Shown piece after piece: positions 7,992 through 16,376 of a DNA stretch of 41,932 nt. Positions within the stretch are counted from its first letter, which is position 1. The number at the start of each line of letters is the position of its first letter. Made by a program: the position numbers and the translations under genes. The stretch is from Capnocytophaga sp. Lineage in GTDB: Bacteria > Bacteroidota > Bacteroidia > Flavobacteriales > Flavobacteriaceae. The stretch is from the NCBI GenBank assembly GCA_030530525.1, contig JAUMUT010000017.1, positions 1-41,932 on the forward strand, in the 5' to 3' direction. A model generated the notes under the pieces. It was not told the DNA's origin. It saw only the letters and a program-made list of their open reading frames with translations, and ran no database searches.

Positions 7992-8023
7992 AAAATCGTA
8001 AAAGGAATTTCTTTTACGATTTT
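7992..8023 (-). terminator. Rho-independent terminator after the TonB receptor gene
   Basis: A 13-bp perfect stem (7992-8004 aaaatcgtaaaag with 8011-8023) and a 6-base loop, followed by T's on the minus strand. It lies 38 bases after the stop at 8062. Confidence 0.85.
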
Positions 8024-8061
8024 CACAAAATGTTTAATTATATAAAACTTAGAATTGGTTT

Positions 8062-10446
8062 TTAATTTAATTTGAAAGTTAGCCCAACGAAAAATGTACG
8101 CGGACGTTGTGGTCCATAAATATAATCGGCATCTCTGTTTTTTCCTTTATCAAAGTCTTTTTGATAGTCGTTAAAAATATTTTGAACCCCTGTGGAAAGT
8201 TCTAATTTATAATCATTTTGTAGTGAAAAAGTATAAGCAATTTTTATACTTTGGTCATAGAAAATTGGGGATTTTTTGATGGTTGGCGCTATCGTTTTAG
8301 ACTCTAAATGAGGAACATACATTTTCCCTGTAAAAACTCCTGTGTAGGATAGTTTTAACTGCGTTAAAGGAGAATAAGTAAAAGTTGTAAATCCATATAA
8401 ATCAGGCGTTTTCATTACTTCTTTGGATTCTAATACATTTTTATCATTATTCTCATCTGTCCAAATGTTTTGTTTTTCAGAATATTGTGATTTTTGCATA
8501 GTAAATCCTGTTTGCCAAATAATATTGGAACCAAAAGCTAAATTTACTTCGGCATTTACCCCCATAACTTCTAAATTATCCGTAGCATTTACTTTCTTTT
8601 TATAGAAAACTCCGTTTTGCTCTATTCCGTCTTCGTTACGAAGAGCATCTTTTATTCTGGTAAAAAATCCTTCCAGAATAATATTTGCTTGTGTATTTCC
8701 TTCTTTTTTAGTAAAATTTAACGAAGCGGTATAACTATTAGAATGTTCGGGTTTTAGGTCTTTACTAAGTTCTACATAAATAGGTTCAGCCTCTACAATT
8801 GAGGTGTGCAAATCTTCATCAAAAGCCTGTGGCGCACGGTAGCCTTGTGCATAAGAACCTCTGAATTTCAATTGGTTAGTAATATCAAACATTGTTGTAA
8901 AACGAGGAACAAATTTGGATAAAGTTTTGTTAGAAGGTTCATATTTACCTGTAAAAGTATAATCTCCTTTTATGTCAATATAATCATAACGTGAGCCAGC
9001 CAAAAAGGTAAGTTTTTCTACTGGTTTCCATTCTATTTGTGCATAATTTCCGTAAGTTTTTACGATTTGCTCTATTAATTGATTTTTTTGAATGTATTTA
9101 TCTGTTACTTTATCATATTTATATTCTGTACCAAGAGCTAAGTTCCAATTATCATTAATGTTATAATTATACTGCACCCCTCCTACTCCAACGAGTCCGT
9201 TTGCGTTTCCATAATATGTTAAAGCATTCAAAAAAGTTTCTTTATCATCATTAGAAAGATGGTTAAAATCATTAGGATTAACTACTTTCCCTAAACCACC
9301 ACCATAATAACTCCATCTATTGGTATATTGAGAAGAAACATAAGCAGAAAATTTGTGCTTAAAATCCGAAGAAAAATGTTCGTAAGAAATATCTCCACCA
9401 AAAATTTTATGTTCTAATTGCTCGGTAATATCTGCTTCGTGTGGTGTTAGGTCAAATTTATTCCCCCCTCTTCGGAACTCATTGATAGAGTTTAAGTTAA
9501 GTTTTAATTTGCTTCTATTGGAAGTTTTCCAAAACATATCCATACCAAAAGTTGTATTTTTAAGTTTGGTTATTTCAGAATATTCATCATCATTAGCGTC
9601 ATAAGGTGCTCTATTTCGTTGATAAGCAAAGATAGTCATTCCTTTATCTAATTCTTCACTAACGATAGAACCATTGACAATCAATGTGTTATCAGGTGTT
9701 TTCCCTTCATACAACGAAAGATTATTTCCTACGGAAAAAGAATTATCCAACGGGTCTTTGGTTAAAACATTTACTGTTCCTCCTATGGCATTTCCTCCAT
9801 AAAGTGCTGAACCTCCGCCTTTTACCACTTCTATTCTATCAATCATATTTACAGGAATCATTTCAAGCCCGTAAATACCTGTTAGAGAAGAAAATACGGC
9901 TCTTCCGTTAATAAGTATTTGAGAATAAGGACCTTGTAAGCCATTGATTCGTAATTGATTAAATCCGCAATTTTGGCAATTGGTTTCTGTCCGAAGCCCT
10001 GGCGTAAAATTCAATCCTTCGGCAAGGCTTAAAGATTGCGTAGCTTCATACACTCTGGTAGTGATTTTATTAACCACCACAGGAGCCTCAAATTGTGGAA
10101 CAATATTTCTTGTTCCTGTAATTACCACTTGGTCAAGCCCTAAAAGGTCTTCTTCCATTTGGTAATTTTTGGTAATTTTTTCGTTTTCTTTTAAAGAAAT
10201 TTTTTCGGTAATGGTCTTCATTCCCAAAGAAGATACTTTTATGGTATATTCTCCCGAAAGAATTTCTAAAACATAATCTCCTGATTGTGAAGACACTACA
10301 CCTGTTTTTTGTTTTCCTTTCTGTGCTAAAATATCAACATATGGTACAGGCTTCCCATCGGAAGTTATTTTTCCTTTTATTGTTGCTTTTTGAGCAAAAA
10401 TATTACAAAAAGAAAAAACGAATAGACTAAAAATAAATGTTTTCAT
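8062..10446 (-). CDS. TonB-dependent outer-membrane receptor with carboxypeptidase-like regulatory domain
   Basis: An outer-membrane transporter energised by TonB, of 794 residues. In order: signal peptide MKTFIFSLFVFSFCNIFAQ; a CarboxypepD_reg-like beta-sandwich (about 20-100: ATIKGKITSDGKPVPYVDI...); the plug (about 105-235) with NCQNCGFNQLRINGLQGPY and IDRIEVVKGGGSALYGGNAIGGTVNV; then the 22-strand barrel, ending RPRTFFVGLTFKLN with a terminal aromatic pattern. The substrate is not evident. The paired Cys in the plug recurs in a Bacteroidota subgroup that I associate with metal or siderophore uptake, but that is inference. It is transcribed alone, from a complete promoter (10520-10489) to a strong terminator. 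Confidence 0.92.
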   Translation of the reverse strand: MKTFIFSLFVFSFCNIFAQKATIKGKITSDGKPVPYVDILAQKGKQKTGVVSSQSGDYVLEILSGEYTIKVSSLGMKTITEKISLKENEKITKNYQMEEDLLGLDQVVITGTRNIVPQFEAPVVVNKITTRVYEATQSLSLAEGLNFTPGLRTETNCQNCGFNQLRINGLQGPYSQILINGRAVFSSLTGIYGLEMIPVNMIDRIEVVKGGGSALYGGNAIGGTVNVLTKDPLDNSFSVGNNLSLYEGKTPDNTLIVNGSIVSEELDKGMTIFAYQRNRAPYDANDDEYSEITKLKNTTFGMDMFWKTSNRSKLKLNLNSINEFRRGGNKFDLTPHEADITEQLEHKIFGGDISYEHFSSDFKHKFSAYVSSQYTNRWSYYGGGLGKVVNPNDFNHLSNDDKETFLNALTYYGNANGLVGVGGVQYNYNINDNWNLALGTEYKYDKVTDKYIQKNQLIEQIVKTYGNYAQIEWKPVEKLTFLAGSRYDYIDIKGDYTFTGKYEPSNKTLSKFVPRFTTMFDITNQLKFRGSYAQGYRAPQAFDEDLHTSIVEAEPIYVELSKDLKPEHSNSYTASLNFTKKEGNTQANIILEGFFTRIKDALRNEDGIEQNGVFYKKKVNATDNLEVMGVNAEVNLAFGSNIIWQTGFTMQKSQYSEKQNIWTDENNDKNVLESKEVMKTPDLYGFTTFTYSPLTQLKLSYTGVFTGKMYVPHLESKTIAPTIKKSPIFYDQSIKIAYTFSLQNDYKLELSTGVQNIFNDYQKDFDKGKNRDADYIYGPQRPRTFFVGLTFKLN

Positions 10447-10488
10447 TAATAAATTTTAATTTAGTTAAACTTGTATTTTATTTTTAGG

Positions 10489-10520
10489 CAAAGGTAAAAA
10501 ATATTTTAAATAAAAACAAA
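10489..10520 (-). promoter_or_regulatory. Promoter of the TonB-dependent receptor gene
   Basis: Minus strand: TTTG (10520-10517), 20-base spacer, TACCTTTG (10496-10489). The leader to the ATG at 10446 is about 35 bases. No obvious operator palindrome overlaps it. Confidence 0.7.
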
Positions 10521-10675
10521 ATAAATAATGTTTTTTTCATATTATTTTTTATTTCTGTTAAAATTTATCTTTTTATAATTATTTTTGATAAAATTATATA
10601 ATTTTATATTTATTAGTAGAAAAAAATCCTTATGAAAAAAAGTATTTTTTATTTCTCTATTAAAAAAATATTTCG

Positions 10676-10683
10676 TAACTTTG
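10676..10683 (+). promoter_or_regulatory. -7 promoter element of mdh
   Basis: TAACTTTG on the plus strand, about 52 bases before the mdh ATG; the upstream TTTG box is poor. Confidence 0.5.
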
Positions 10684-10735
10684 ACTTGTTTTTACACAAA
10701 CTCAGAAATTCTAATAATTAATAAAAAAATATCTT

Positions 10736-11671
10736 ATGAAAGTAACAGTAGTAGGCGCAGGAGCAGTAGGCGCAAGTTGTGCGGAATACATTGCTATTAA
10801 AAATTTCGCATCAGAAGTAGTTGTTTTAGACATTAAAGAAGGCTTTGCAGAAGGAAAAGCAATGGACTTAATGCAAACCGCTTCTTTAAATAGTTTTGAT
10901 ACTCAAATAGTTGGAGTAACAAACGACTATTCTAAAACTGCAGGTAGCGATGTAGCGGTAATTACCTCTGGTATTCCTAGAAAGCCTGGTATGACTCGTG
11001 AAGAACTTATAGGAACGAATGCTAATATTGTTAAATCTGTTGTAGAACAATTAGTTAAATATTCCCCAAATGTTATTATCATTGTGGTGAGCAACCCAAT
11101 GGATACAATGGCATATTTAGTTCATAAAGCTACTAACTTGCCTAAAAACAGAGTAATAGGTATGGGTGGAGCGTTGGATTCTGCACGTTTCAAATATCGT
11201 TTGGCAGAGGCTCTTTCTTGCCCAATTTCTGATGTTGATGGAATGGTAATTGCAGCGCACAGCGATACAGGAATGTTACCTCTTACTCGTTTAGCTTCTC
11301 GTAATGGAGTGCCTGTAACCGAATTTTTATCTAACGAAAAACTTGAAAATGTAGCACAAGAAACCAAAGTAGGTGGAGCTACTCTTACTAAACTTTTAGG
11401 TACATCGGCGTGGTATGCTCCTGGTGCAGCAGTTTCTGCATTAGTACAAGCAATTGCGTGCGACCAAAAGAAACTATATCCTTGCTCTGCACTTTTAGAA
11501 GGTGAATATGGAGAAAAAGATATTTGTTTGGGTGTTCCTTGCGTTATTGGCAAAAATGGAATTGAACAAATTGTAAATATTGAGTTAAATAACGAAGAAA
11601 AAGCTAAATTTGCAGAAAGTGCCAAAGCGGTTAGAGAAGTAAATAAAGCCTTAGATAGTGTTTTAGGCTAA
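10736..11671 (+). CDS. mdh: Malate dehydrogenase
   Basis: Converts malate and oxaloacetate with NAD(H) in the cytosol. The 311-residue protein has the Rossmann motif GAGAVGAS (residues 7-14), the Asp-ending second strand (VVVLDI) that favours NAD, the mobile loop IPRKPGMTREELIGTNA with the substrate-binding Arg pair, and SNPMDTM. The catalytic His lies in AAHSDTGMLP. It is of the lactate-dehydrogenase-like MDH type found in Bacteroidota. The gene stands alone between a -7 element (10676-10683) and a terminator (11692-11720). With pckA further on it can interconvert PEP, oxaloacetate and malate. Confidence 0.96.
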   Translation: MKVTVVGAGAVGASCAEYIAIKNFASEVVVLDIKEGFAEGKAMDLMQTASLNSFDTQIVGVTNDYSKTAGSDVAVITSGIPRKPGMTREELIGTNANIVKSVVEQLVKYSPNVIIIVVSNPMDTMAYLVHKATNLPKNRVIGMGGALDSARFKYRLAEALSCPISDVDGMVIAAHSDTGMLPLTRLASRNGVPVTEFLSNEKLENVAQETKVGGATLTKLLGTSAWYAPGAAVSALVQAIACDQKKLYPCSALLEGEYGEKDICLGVPCVIGKNGIEQIVNIELNNEEKAKFAESAKAVREVNKALDSVLG

Positions 11672-11691
11672 AATGACATAGCTGTAAAAAT

Positions 11692-11720
11692 AAAAAGTCT
11701 ATGGTTTTCATAGACTTTTT
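11692..11720 (+). terminator. Rho-independent terminator after mdh
   Basis: A 12-bp perfect stem (11692-11703 aaaaagtctatg with 11709-11720) and a 5-base loop, with the T-rich run continuing to 11725. Confidence 0.85.
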
Positions 11721-11757
11721 TTATTTGCCTTTTATTAAAAATATTAAATTATAACTT

Positions 11758-12129
11758 ATGAAAAAAATAAAAAAATACGCTATCTTTATACTTTTCCTTT
11801 ATTTATTATTCTTAACCTATATGCTTTTGCGCCCCGCAAATTCCTTACCAAAAGATTTTATTTTATTTGAAGGAGCAGACAAAATAGTACATTGTTGTGT
11901 TTTTGTGATGTTAAGTTTTTTATTCAAAATAGCATTTCCCAAAGTAAATTTTTGGGTACTTTTGCTCATCTTGTTTATTTATGGAATATTAACAGAAGTA
12001 GCACAAGAATTTGCTCAAACAGGAAGAAGTGGAGATGTCTTTGATTTAGTTGCGGATACTATTGGTATTGTAATTGGTTGGTTTTCTTATGATGTTTTTA
12101 GGAAATTTTTCAGAAATATACTTCCATAA
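11758..12129 (+). CDS. VanZ-like family membrane protein
   Basis: A 123-residue protein with four hydrophobic segments and the VanZ-like layout: an initial helix ending LLRPANSLPKD, then DKIVHCCVFVMLSFLF, and ILTEVAQEFAQTGRSGDVFDLVADTIGIVIG. The E-Q-F..GR..D..D...N/D..G pattern is the family signature. VanZ itself raises teicoplanin resistance in enterococci; most relatives have no assigned role. It follows mdh after a terminator and ends at a bidirectional hairpin shared with the convergent dksA-like gene. Confidence 0.88.
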   Translation: MKKIKKYAIFILFLYLLFLTYMLLRPANSLPKDFILFEGADKIVHCCVFVMLSFLFKIAFPKVNFWVLLLILFIYGILTEVAQEFAQTGRSGDVFDLVADTIGIVIGWFSYDVFRKFFRNILP

Positions 12130-12133
12130 AAAA

Positions 12134-12161
12134 ACTATCCTAATAAATAAATTAGGATAGT
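12134..12161. terminator. Bidirectional hairpin between vanZ-like and dksA-like genes
   Basis: A 10-bp perfect stem (12134-12143 actatcctaa with 12152-12161) and an 8-base loop, with A/T runs on both sides. It lies between two convergent stop codons. Confidence 0.75.
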
Positions 12162-12185
12162 ATATAAAAAACTAAAATTTTAAAA

Positions 12186-12560
12186 CTATTGCATATTCTT
12201 TGCCTCTATGCTTAGTGTTGCGTGAGGAACTGCTCTAAGTCGTTCTTTATCAATAAGTTTCCCTGTTACTCGGCATATTCCATACGTTTTATTTTCAATA
12301 CGGATAAGCGCATTTTTCAAATCACGGATAAACTTTTCTAACCGAGTAGCTTGTGCCATATTAGACTCTCTGCTCATCATTTCAGAACCTTCCTCAAATG
12401 CTTTAAAGGTAGGAGAAGTATCATCAATACTATTATCTGCCCCATTAAGATAAGAATTTTTTAAAAATTCTAAATCTTTCTGCGCTTGTTCCATTTTTTC
12501 TTCTATAAGAGCTTTAAACTCTTGCAAATCTTTATCTGAATAACGAACTTTTACATCCAT
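12186..12560 (-). CDS. TraR/DksA family protein with degenerate zinc finger
   Basis: DksA-type proteins bind RNA polymerase through its secondary channel and adjust transcription, often with ppGpp. This 124-residue protein has a long N-terminal coiled coil (about 8-92) and the C-terminal globular element YGICRVTGKLIDKERLRAVPHATLS. Only one Cys (Cys96) of the usual four zinc ligands remains, so the fold must be held without a C4 zinc site. I recall that other Bacteroidota homologues share this loss, which argues that it is functional rather than damaged. The -7 element TATCTTTG at 12632-12625 leaves a leader of about 65 bases. The gene is monocistronic. Confidence 0.87.
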   Translation of the reverse strand: MDVKVRYSDKDLQEFKALIEEKMEQAQKDLEFLKNSYLNGADNSIDDTSPTFKAFEEGSEMMSRESNMAQATRLEKFIRDLKNALIRIENKTYGICRVTGKLIDKERLRAVPHATLSIEAKNMQ

Positions 12561-12624
12561 ATATACTTATTTTAATAATTTGTTTTATTTATTAACTTAA
12601 AAAGAGATGTTTCTAATTTGCCTG

Positions 12625-12632
12625 CAAAGATA
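12625..12632 (-). promoter_or_regulatory. -7 promoter element of the dksA-like gene
   Basis: TATCTTTG on the minus strand, matching TAnnTTTG; no clear upstream TTTG. Confidence 0.5.
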
Positions 12633-12707
12633 CGATTTTATTTTAATATTTCATACATTATTACAAAGATAATAATAATTTTTTTTATTTAGTAGTAAAA
12701 TATATTT

Positions 12708-13316
12708 TTATAATTTATTTTCTATTCGTTCTACCAAGGCGTGAGGCTGAATAACATATTTTTTTCCTGTTTTAACTTCTTTGCATTCGTAACGTTTTAC
12801 TTTTTTTTCTCCTTTTTGAAAAATTCTACCATCATCGGTTTGGAAATAACTATTTTGCGGAAGCTCAAAAACATAATATTTTATACGCTCTCCTTCATCA
12901 TATTGTCGCATAGCCAAAGACAAATGTACATCGGTATCACTACTTGCCGAAGGATTTTGAAAATGAATTACTAAATAAGAAAGTAATTCACTTGGGAATA
13001 TTTCAGGGCGCAAAAAAGGTTTCATCAATGCTTGGTAGGTATGTTTCCATTCGTTGCCGTGTGGTTTTATTTGCCTCCCATACTTTGTAATAGCTACAAG
13101 ATGAGCTATTTCGTGGATAAGCGTCATTAAAAACTGATATTTATTCAGGCTTGCATTGATCGTAATTTTGTGAGTTCCGTCAGGAAGCCGTTGATAATCA
13201 CCGTGTCGGCTTTGTCGTTCATTAACAATTTTTAGAAAAATTCCTAAATTTTTAATCAGCTCAAAACAAGGAATAACAGATTCTTTTGGCAAATATTTAT
13301 ACAAAATTTCTTTCAT
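12708..13316 (-). CDS. SprT-like zinc metalloprotease-fold protein
   Basis: A 202-residue protein with the SprT domain. The zinc-binding HEIAH motif lies at residues 68-72, with a third ligand candidate His86 in KPHGNEWK, as in SprT/Spartan proteins. Spartan in eukaryotes removes DNA-protein crosslinks; the bacterial members are poorly studied. The N-terminus (residues 1-60) precedes the metalloprotease core, and the C-terminus (about 150-202) has a small beta-rich part with a single Cys (YECKEVKTGKKY), so the zinc-ribbon of longer SprT proteins is incomplete. I found no clear promoter. The next gene upstream, on the same strand, ends in a terminator at 13392-13411. Confidence 0.85.
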   Translation of the reverse strand: MKEILYKYLPKESVIPCFELIKNLGIFLKIVNERQSRHGDYQRLPDGTHKITINASLNKYQFLMTLIHEIAHLVAITKYGRQIKPHGNEWKHTYQALMKPFLRPEIFPSELLSYLVIHFQNPSASSDTDVHLSLAMRQYDEGERIKYYVFELPQNSYFQTDDGRIFQKGEKKVKRYECKEVKTGKKYVIQPHALVERIENKL

Positions 13317-13391
13317 AAAAACAAATTTTAGCTATTTAATTTTAGGTTTATTTTTCTTATAAAAAATTGATATTCAACAATTTAATAAAAA

Positions 13392-13411
13392 AGCCTCCCC
13401 AAAGGAAGGCT
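13392..13411 (-). terminator. Terminator after the roadblock-like gene
   Basis: Minus strand AGCCTTCC-TTTG-GGGAGGCT forms an 8-bp stem with one G-T pair and a 4-base loop, followed by TTTTTT. It lies 24 bases past the stop at 13435. Confidence 0.85.
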
Positions 13412-13434
13412 CAAAAATATTATTATTTTTATTC

Positions 13435-13866
13435 TTAAAAGAATAAACGTCTTCTTACTGTTTGTTGTTCTTCTTGTGCTGGTACTGCATTGTTTTCTTC
13501 TACTTGTTGGAAAAGTTTTGCGTGTACCATTTTGGTAATAGCAATATTGTATTTTGTAGCATCAAGAATCAAATGAACTAAGAATTGTCTGTTTGAAGAA
13601 GCAAACAATACGTGTATTTGTTCTTTCAAAGCGATTTCAATACGATCAATATTTTTATCGTTAAGCTCTTCTACATATCCTAACGCTTTTGTAGCTTGTC
13701 GTAAAATCTCAACTTGGAAAGCACTTGATAGTCGGTTATCTACACTTGTAGCTGCTTCATAAGCAATTGTATTTCCATCATTTGTACTTACTACAGTAAT
13801 TGAAATAAAGCCTGGCACTTCTTGGTGCATTGCTTTTACATAATTTTCAAATGAATTTGTATCCAT
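13435..13866 (-). CDS. Roadblock/LC7-like small protein
   Basis: A 143-residue soluble protein. The pattern VPGFISITVVSTNDGNTIAY, then helix, then IDRIEIALKEQIHVLFASS and FLVHLILDATKYNIAITKM, is the alternating beta-alpha-beta layout of the Roadblock/LC7 fold, whose members regulate small GTPases and cell-polarity systems. I see no adjacent GTPase gene. The C-terminal tail is Gln/Glu-rich and ends VRRRLFF. The gene is monocistronic, with a -7 element TACCTTTG at 13898-13891 about 25 bases before the ATG and a good terminator. Assignment rests on fold-level resemblance. Confidence 0.6.
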   Translation of the reverse strand: MDTNSFENYVKAMHQEVPGFISITVVSTNDGNTIAYEAATSVDNRLSSAFQVEILRQATKALGYVEELNDKNIDRIEIALKEQIHVLFASSNRQFLVHLILDATKYNIAITKMVHAKLFQQVEENNAVPAQEEQQTVRRRLFF

Positions 13867-13890
13867 AATTTACTCTCTTTAAATTTTGCA

Positions 13891-13898
13891 CAAAGGTA
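13891..13898 (-). promoter_or_regulatory. -7 promoter element of the roadblock-like gene
   Basis: TACCTTTG on the minus strand, 25 bases before the start. Confidence 0.5.
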
Positions 13899-14098
13899 AA
13901 CATTTTTTTTAATTTAAAAATGTTTTTTTGAAAAAGATTTTTAAAATTTTAGTTTTTTAGTGTTATTTTCCTGATTTTTAGTGAAGTTATTAACAATAAC
14001 AACAAAATAAAAATGTTATTTAACGTTAATATAAAGCTATTTGATATTGTTTTTTATTATTGAAAATAAAATAAAACCTAACAAATAGTTAAAAATAT

Positions 14099-14689
14099 TT
14101 ATTTAAAGGCTTTCTTGTTAAAAATTATCAACATTCCTACCGCAATACTAATTGCTGTGTCTGCAATATTGAAAACAGGGTCAAAAAAAGTAAATCTTTG
14201 CCCTCCAAAATAAGGAATCCAGTCTGGTAAAATAGTATCAATCAATGGAAAATATAGCATATCCACTACTTTTCCGTGAAAAAGTGTTCCGTAAGGAGTG
14301 GGACTCATCCAAGTAGCTACATTATCATAACTATGGTCAAAAATAATTCCGTAAAAAACAGAATCTATAATATTCCCTAATGCTCCTGCAAAAATTAAAG
14401 CAATGGAAACTATTAAAATAGTAGGTGCTTTCTTCTTTACGGAACTCCAAAGCCAATATCCTATTCCAAATATTGCACAAATACGAAAAATTGTTAAAAT
14501 TAATTTACCATACTTCCCTGGTATAGATTTTCCCCAAGCAGCGCCATTATTTTCTACAAAAAGAATACGAAACCAATCGAAAACCTCTATGCTTTCTCCT
14601 AATTTGAAATGTGTTTTTATATAAATTTTTGAAATTTGGTCTATCAAAAGAACCAAAAAAATAAGTATTCCTGCGGTTCGTAACTTCAT
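14099..14689 (-). CDS. lspA: Lipoprotein signal peptidase (signal peptidase II)
   Basis: LspA removes the signal peptide from diacylglyceryl-modified prolipoproteins in the inner membrane, and this window encodes several lipoproteins. The sequence shows four transmembrane segments, the early LLIDQISK motif, VENNGAAWG, GNIIDS, and the catalytic Asp pair in KVVDMLYF (Asp143) and FNIADTAIS (Asp177). At 196 residues it is longer than the usual about 160. Part of the extra length lies between the two catalytic Asp residues (about 150-170), a periplasmic loop. It is the last gene of the dgkA-thiL-lspA operon, 30 bases after thiL. Confidence 0.95.
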   Translation of the reverse strand: MKLRTAGILIFLVLLIDQISKIYIKTHFKLGESIEVFDWFRILFVENNGAAWGKSIPGKYGKLILTIFRICAIFGIGYWLWSSVKKKAPTILIVSIALIFAGALGNIIDSVFYGIIFDHSYDNVATWMSPTPYGTLFHGKVVDMLYFPLIDTILPDWIPYFGGQRFTFFDPVFNIADTAISIAVGMLIIFNKKAFK

Positions 14690-14719
14690 AATATATTAAG
14701 GTATAAATTAAATTATAAA

Positions 14720-15763
14720 TTATTGAAAAGCATTCCAGCCACGTGCTATAATAGGAATAGCTTCATTTGAGCGAGTGATAAGGTTTGCCCCTTGTTCGGG
14801 TTCTGTTATGTAGCCAATAACGGTAAGGTTGGGGTTACCTTTTATCTTGTCATAGTCCAATTGTGCTATGGTAAAAAGAAGTTCATAGTCTTCTCCCCCA
14901 CTAAGAGCCACCATTGTACTACTAATGTTAAATTCTTCACAAACGTTAATCAACTGAGGATCAAGAGGTAATTTATCTTCCATAATACGACAACCTACGT
15001 TAGATTGTTTGCAAATATGTAAAATTTCAGAAGAAAGCCCATCGCTAATATCCATCATAGCAGTGGGTTGCACTTCCAATTTCTCCAAAAGCTGTACTAT
15101 ATCTTTTCGGGCTTCTGGTTTGAGTTGTCGTTCTATTAAATATTGGTATTGGTCTAAATCGGGTTGAGCTTGCGGATTTACTTTAAAAACTTCTTTTTCT
15201 CTTTCTAAAATATTTAATCCCATATAAGCAGCTCCCAAATCTCCTGTAACAACCACTAAATCATTAGGTTTTGCTCCGTTTCTATATACTATTTTTTCCT
15301 GTTTTGCTTCGCCCAACGCCGTTACAGAAATTATCAAACCTCGCGTGGAAGAAGTCGTGTCGCCACCTACCAAATCTACTTTATAAATTTGACACGCCAA
15401 ACGGATTCCTTCATACAATTCTTCTAAGGCTTCCAACGGAAAACGATTAGAAACTGCAATAGAAACTGTTACTTGTGTTGCTATGGCATTCATTGCGTAA
15501 ATATCCGAAAGATTTACCATAATAGCCTTATAGCCTAAATGTTTCAAAGGCATATAACTAAGGTCAAAATGTACGCCTTCAATAAGCAAATCTGTGGAAA
15601 TAATACATTTTTTCTCAGCAAAATCAAGCACTGCACCATCATCGCCAATGCCTTTTATTGTAGAAGATTGCTGTATCGGGAAATTTTTAGTAAGCGTATC
15701 TATTAACCCAAATTCTCCTAACTCAGAGAGAGAAGTTCGTTGTGGGGTTTTATCTTCTATCAT
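14720..15763 (-). CDS. thiL: Thiamine-monophosphate kinase
   Basis: ThiL phosphorylates thiamine monophosphate to the cofactor thiamine pyrophosphate. The 347-residue protein shows the PurM-like ATP-binding fold: GIGDDGAVLDF near residue 40, STDLLIEGVHFD, KAIMVNLSDIYAMNA with metal-binding Asp, VGGDTTSS, VTGDLGAAYMG and MMDISDGLSSEI. These are all standard ThiL motifs. The ATG stands 6 bases after the dgkA stop, so the genes are cotranscribed from 16172-16165. No other thiamine gene is in the window. Confidence 0.95.
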   Translation of the reverse strand: MIEDKTPQRTSLSELGEFGLIDTLTKNFPIQQSSTIKGIGDDGAVLDFAEKKCIISTDLLIEGVHFDLSYMPLKHLGYKAIMVNLSDIYAMNAIATQVTVSIAVSNRFPLEALEELYEGIRLACQIYKVDLVGGDTTSSTRGLIISVTALGEAKQEKIVYRNGAKPNDLVVVTGDLGAAYMGLNILEREKEVFKVNPQAQPDLDQYQYLIERQLKPEARKDIVQLLEKLEVQPTAMMDISDGLSSEILHICKQSNVGCRIMEDKLPLDPQLINVCEEFNISSTMVALSGGEDYELLFTIAQLDYDKIKGNPNLTVIGYITEPEQGANLITRSNEAIPIIARGWNAFQ

Positions 15764-15769
15764 ATGTTT

Positions 15770-16141
15770 TTAGTTAAAATATTCTATAATATAAGGTATA
15801 TAAATAATACCTAAAACAATAGCAACAGCAAAGAAAATCATACTAACCGCTCCTGCCGAAACGTCTTTTATTTCTCCTATTTTTTTGTTAAAATCAGGGT
15901 GAATAAAATCGCATATTTTTTCCAAACCTGTATTCAATCCTTCAACGGCTAAAAGAGTTCCCAATGCCAAAGTTTGAATCATCCATTCGGTAGAAGTTAT
16001 AGAAAAAATAACACCTAACACAATGAAAATCAACGTTGTAATACAATGTGTAATAATAGCGTGTTCTGTACTAACGAGTAACCAAAAACCTTTTATAGCG
16101 TATTTTATACTTTTTATACGTCCAATAATAAAATTTTGCAT
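15770..16141 (-). CDS. dgkA: Diacylglycerol kinase / undecaprenol kinase family protein
   Basis: A small integral membrane kinase of 123 residues with three membrane segments. The signature AVEGLNTGLEKICDFI followed by KKIGEIKDVSAGAV contains the Glu, Asn, Lys and Asp residues of the DgkA active site. Proteobacterial DgkA recycles diacylglycerol, while the Gram-positive relatives phosphorylate undecaprenol; which applies here cannot be read from sequence. It heads an operon with thiL and lspA. The -7 element TATCTTTG at 16172-16165 leaves a leader of about 20 bases. Confidence 0.92.
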   Translation of the reverse strand: MQNFIIGRIKSIKYAIKGFWLLVSTEHAIITHCITTLIFIVLGVIFSITSTEWMIQTLALGTLLAVEGLNTGLEKICDFIHPDFNKKIGEIKDVSAGAVSMIFFAVAIVLGIIYIPYIIEYFN

Positions 16142-16164
16142 ACTTTATTGACAAAAATGAATGG

Positions 16165-16172
16165 CAAAGATA
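16165..16172 (-). promoter_or_regulatory. -7 promoter element of the dgkA-thiL-lspA operon
   Basis: TATCTTTG on the minus strand. The divergent plus-strand promoter lies about 190 bases away. Confidence 0.55.
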
Positions 16173-16355
16173 GTAATTTTTAAATTATTATTTCTTAAAA
16201 TAATGAATATTAATCTATAAATTTATTCCAATTCTTTTTATCTTGTTAAAAATCAATGTATTAACAAATATAAAAAATATTTTTCCCTAAAAAATAATTG
16301 TAATAACATCATTGTTTTTTTATATTTTTTTTATGATTTATTCGTAAAAAAAAGT

Positions 16356-16363
16356 TATCTTTG
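16356..16363 (+). promoter_or_regulatory. -7 promoter element of the 477-residue protein gene
   Basis: TATCTTTG on the plus strand, only 13 bases before the ATG at 16377, implying a very short leader. Confidence 0.55.
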
Positions 16364-16376
16364 CAGAAAAAAAATT

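Noticed and set aside
11122-11625. 167-residue minus-strand ORF inside mdh
   Set aside because: Antisense shadow of a highly conserved enzyme gene, with no promoter, RBS or recognisable domain.
13986-14000. Inverted repeat gttatt-aac-aataac between lspA and the roadblock-like gene
   Set aside because: Short and AT-only, without T-run or promoter context.
14020-14033. Palindrome ttaacgttaa with a 12-base match (aacgttaatata) to 17952-17963 upstream of gdhA
   Set aside because: Only two copies in AT-rich spacers, not placed the same way relative to promoters; chance is a sufficient explanation.
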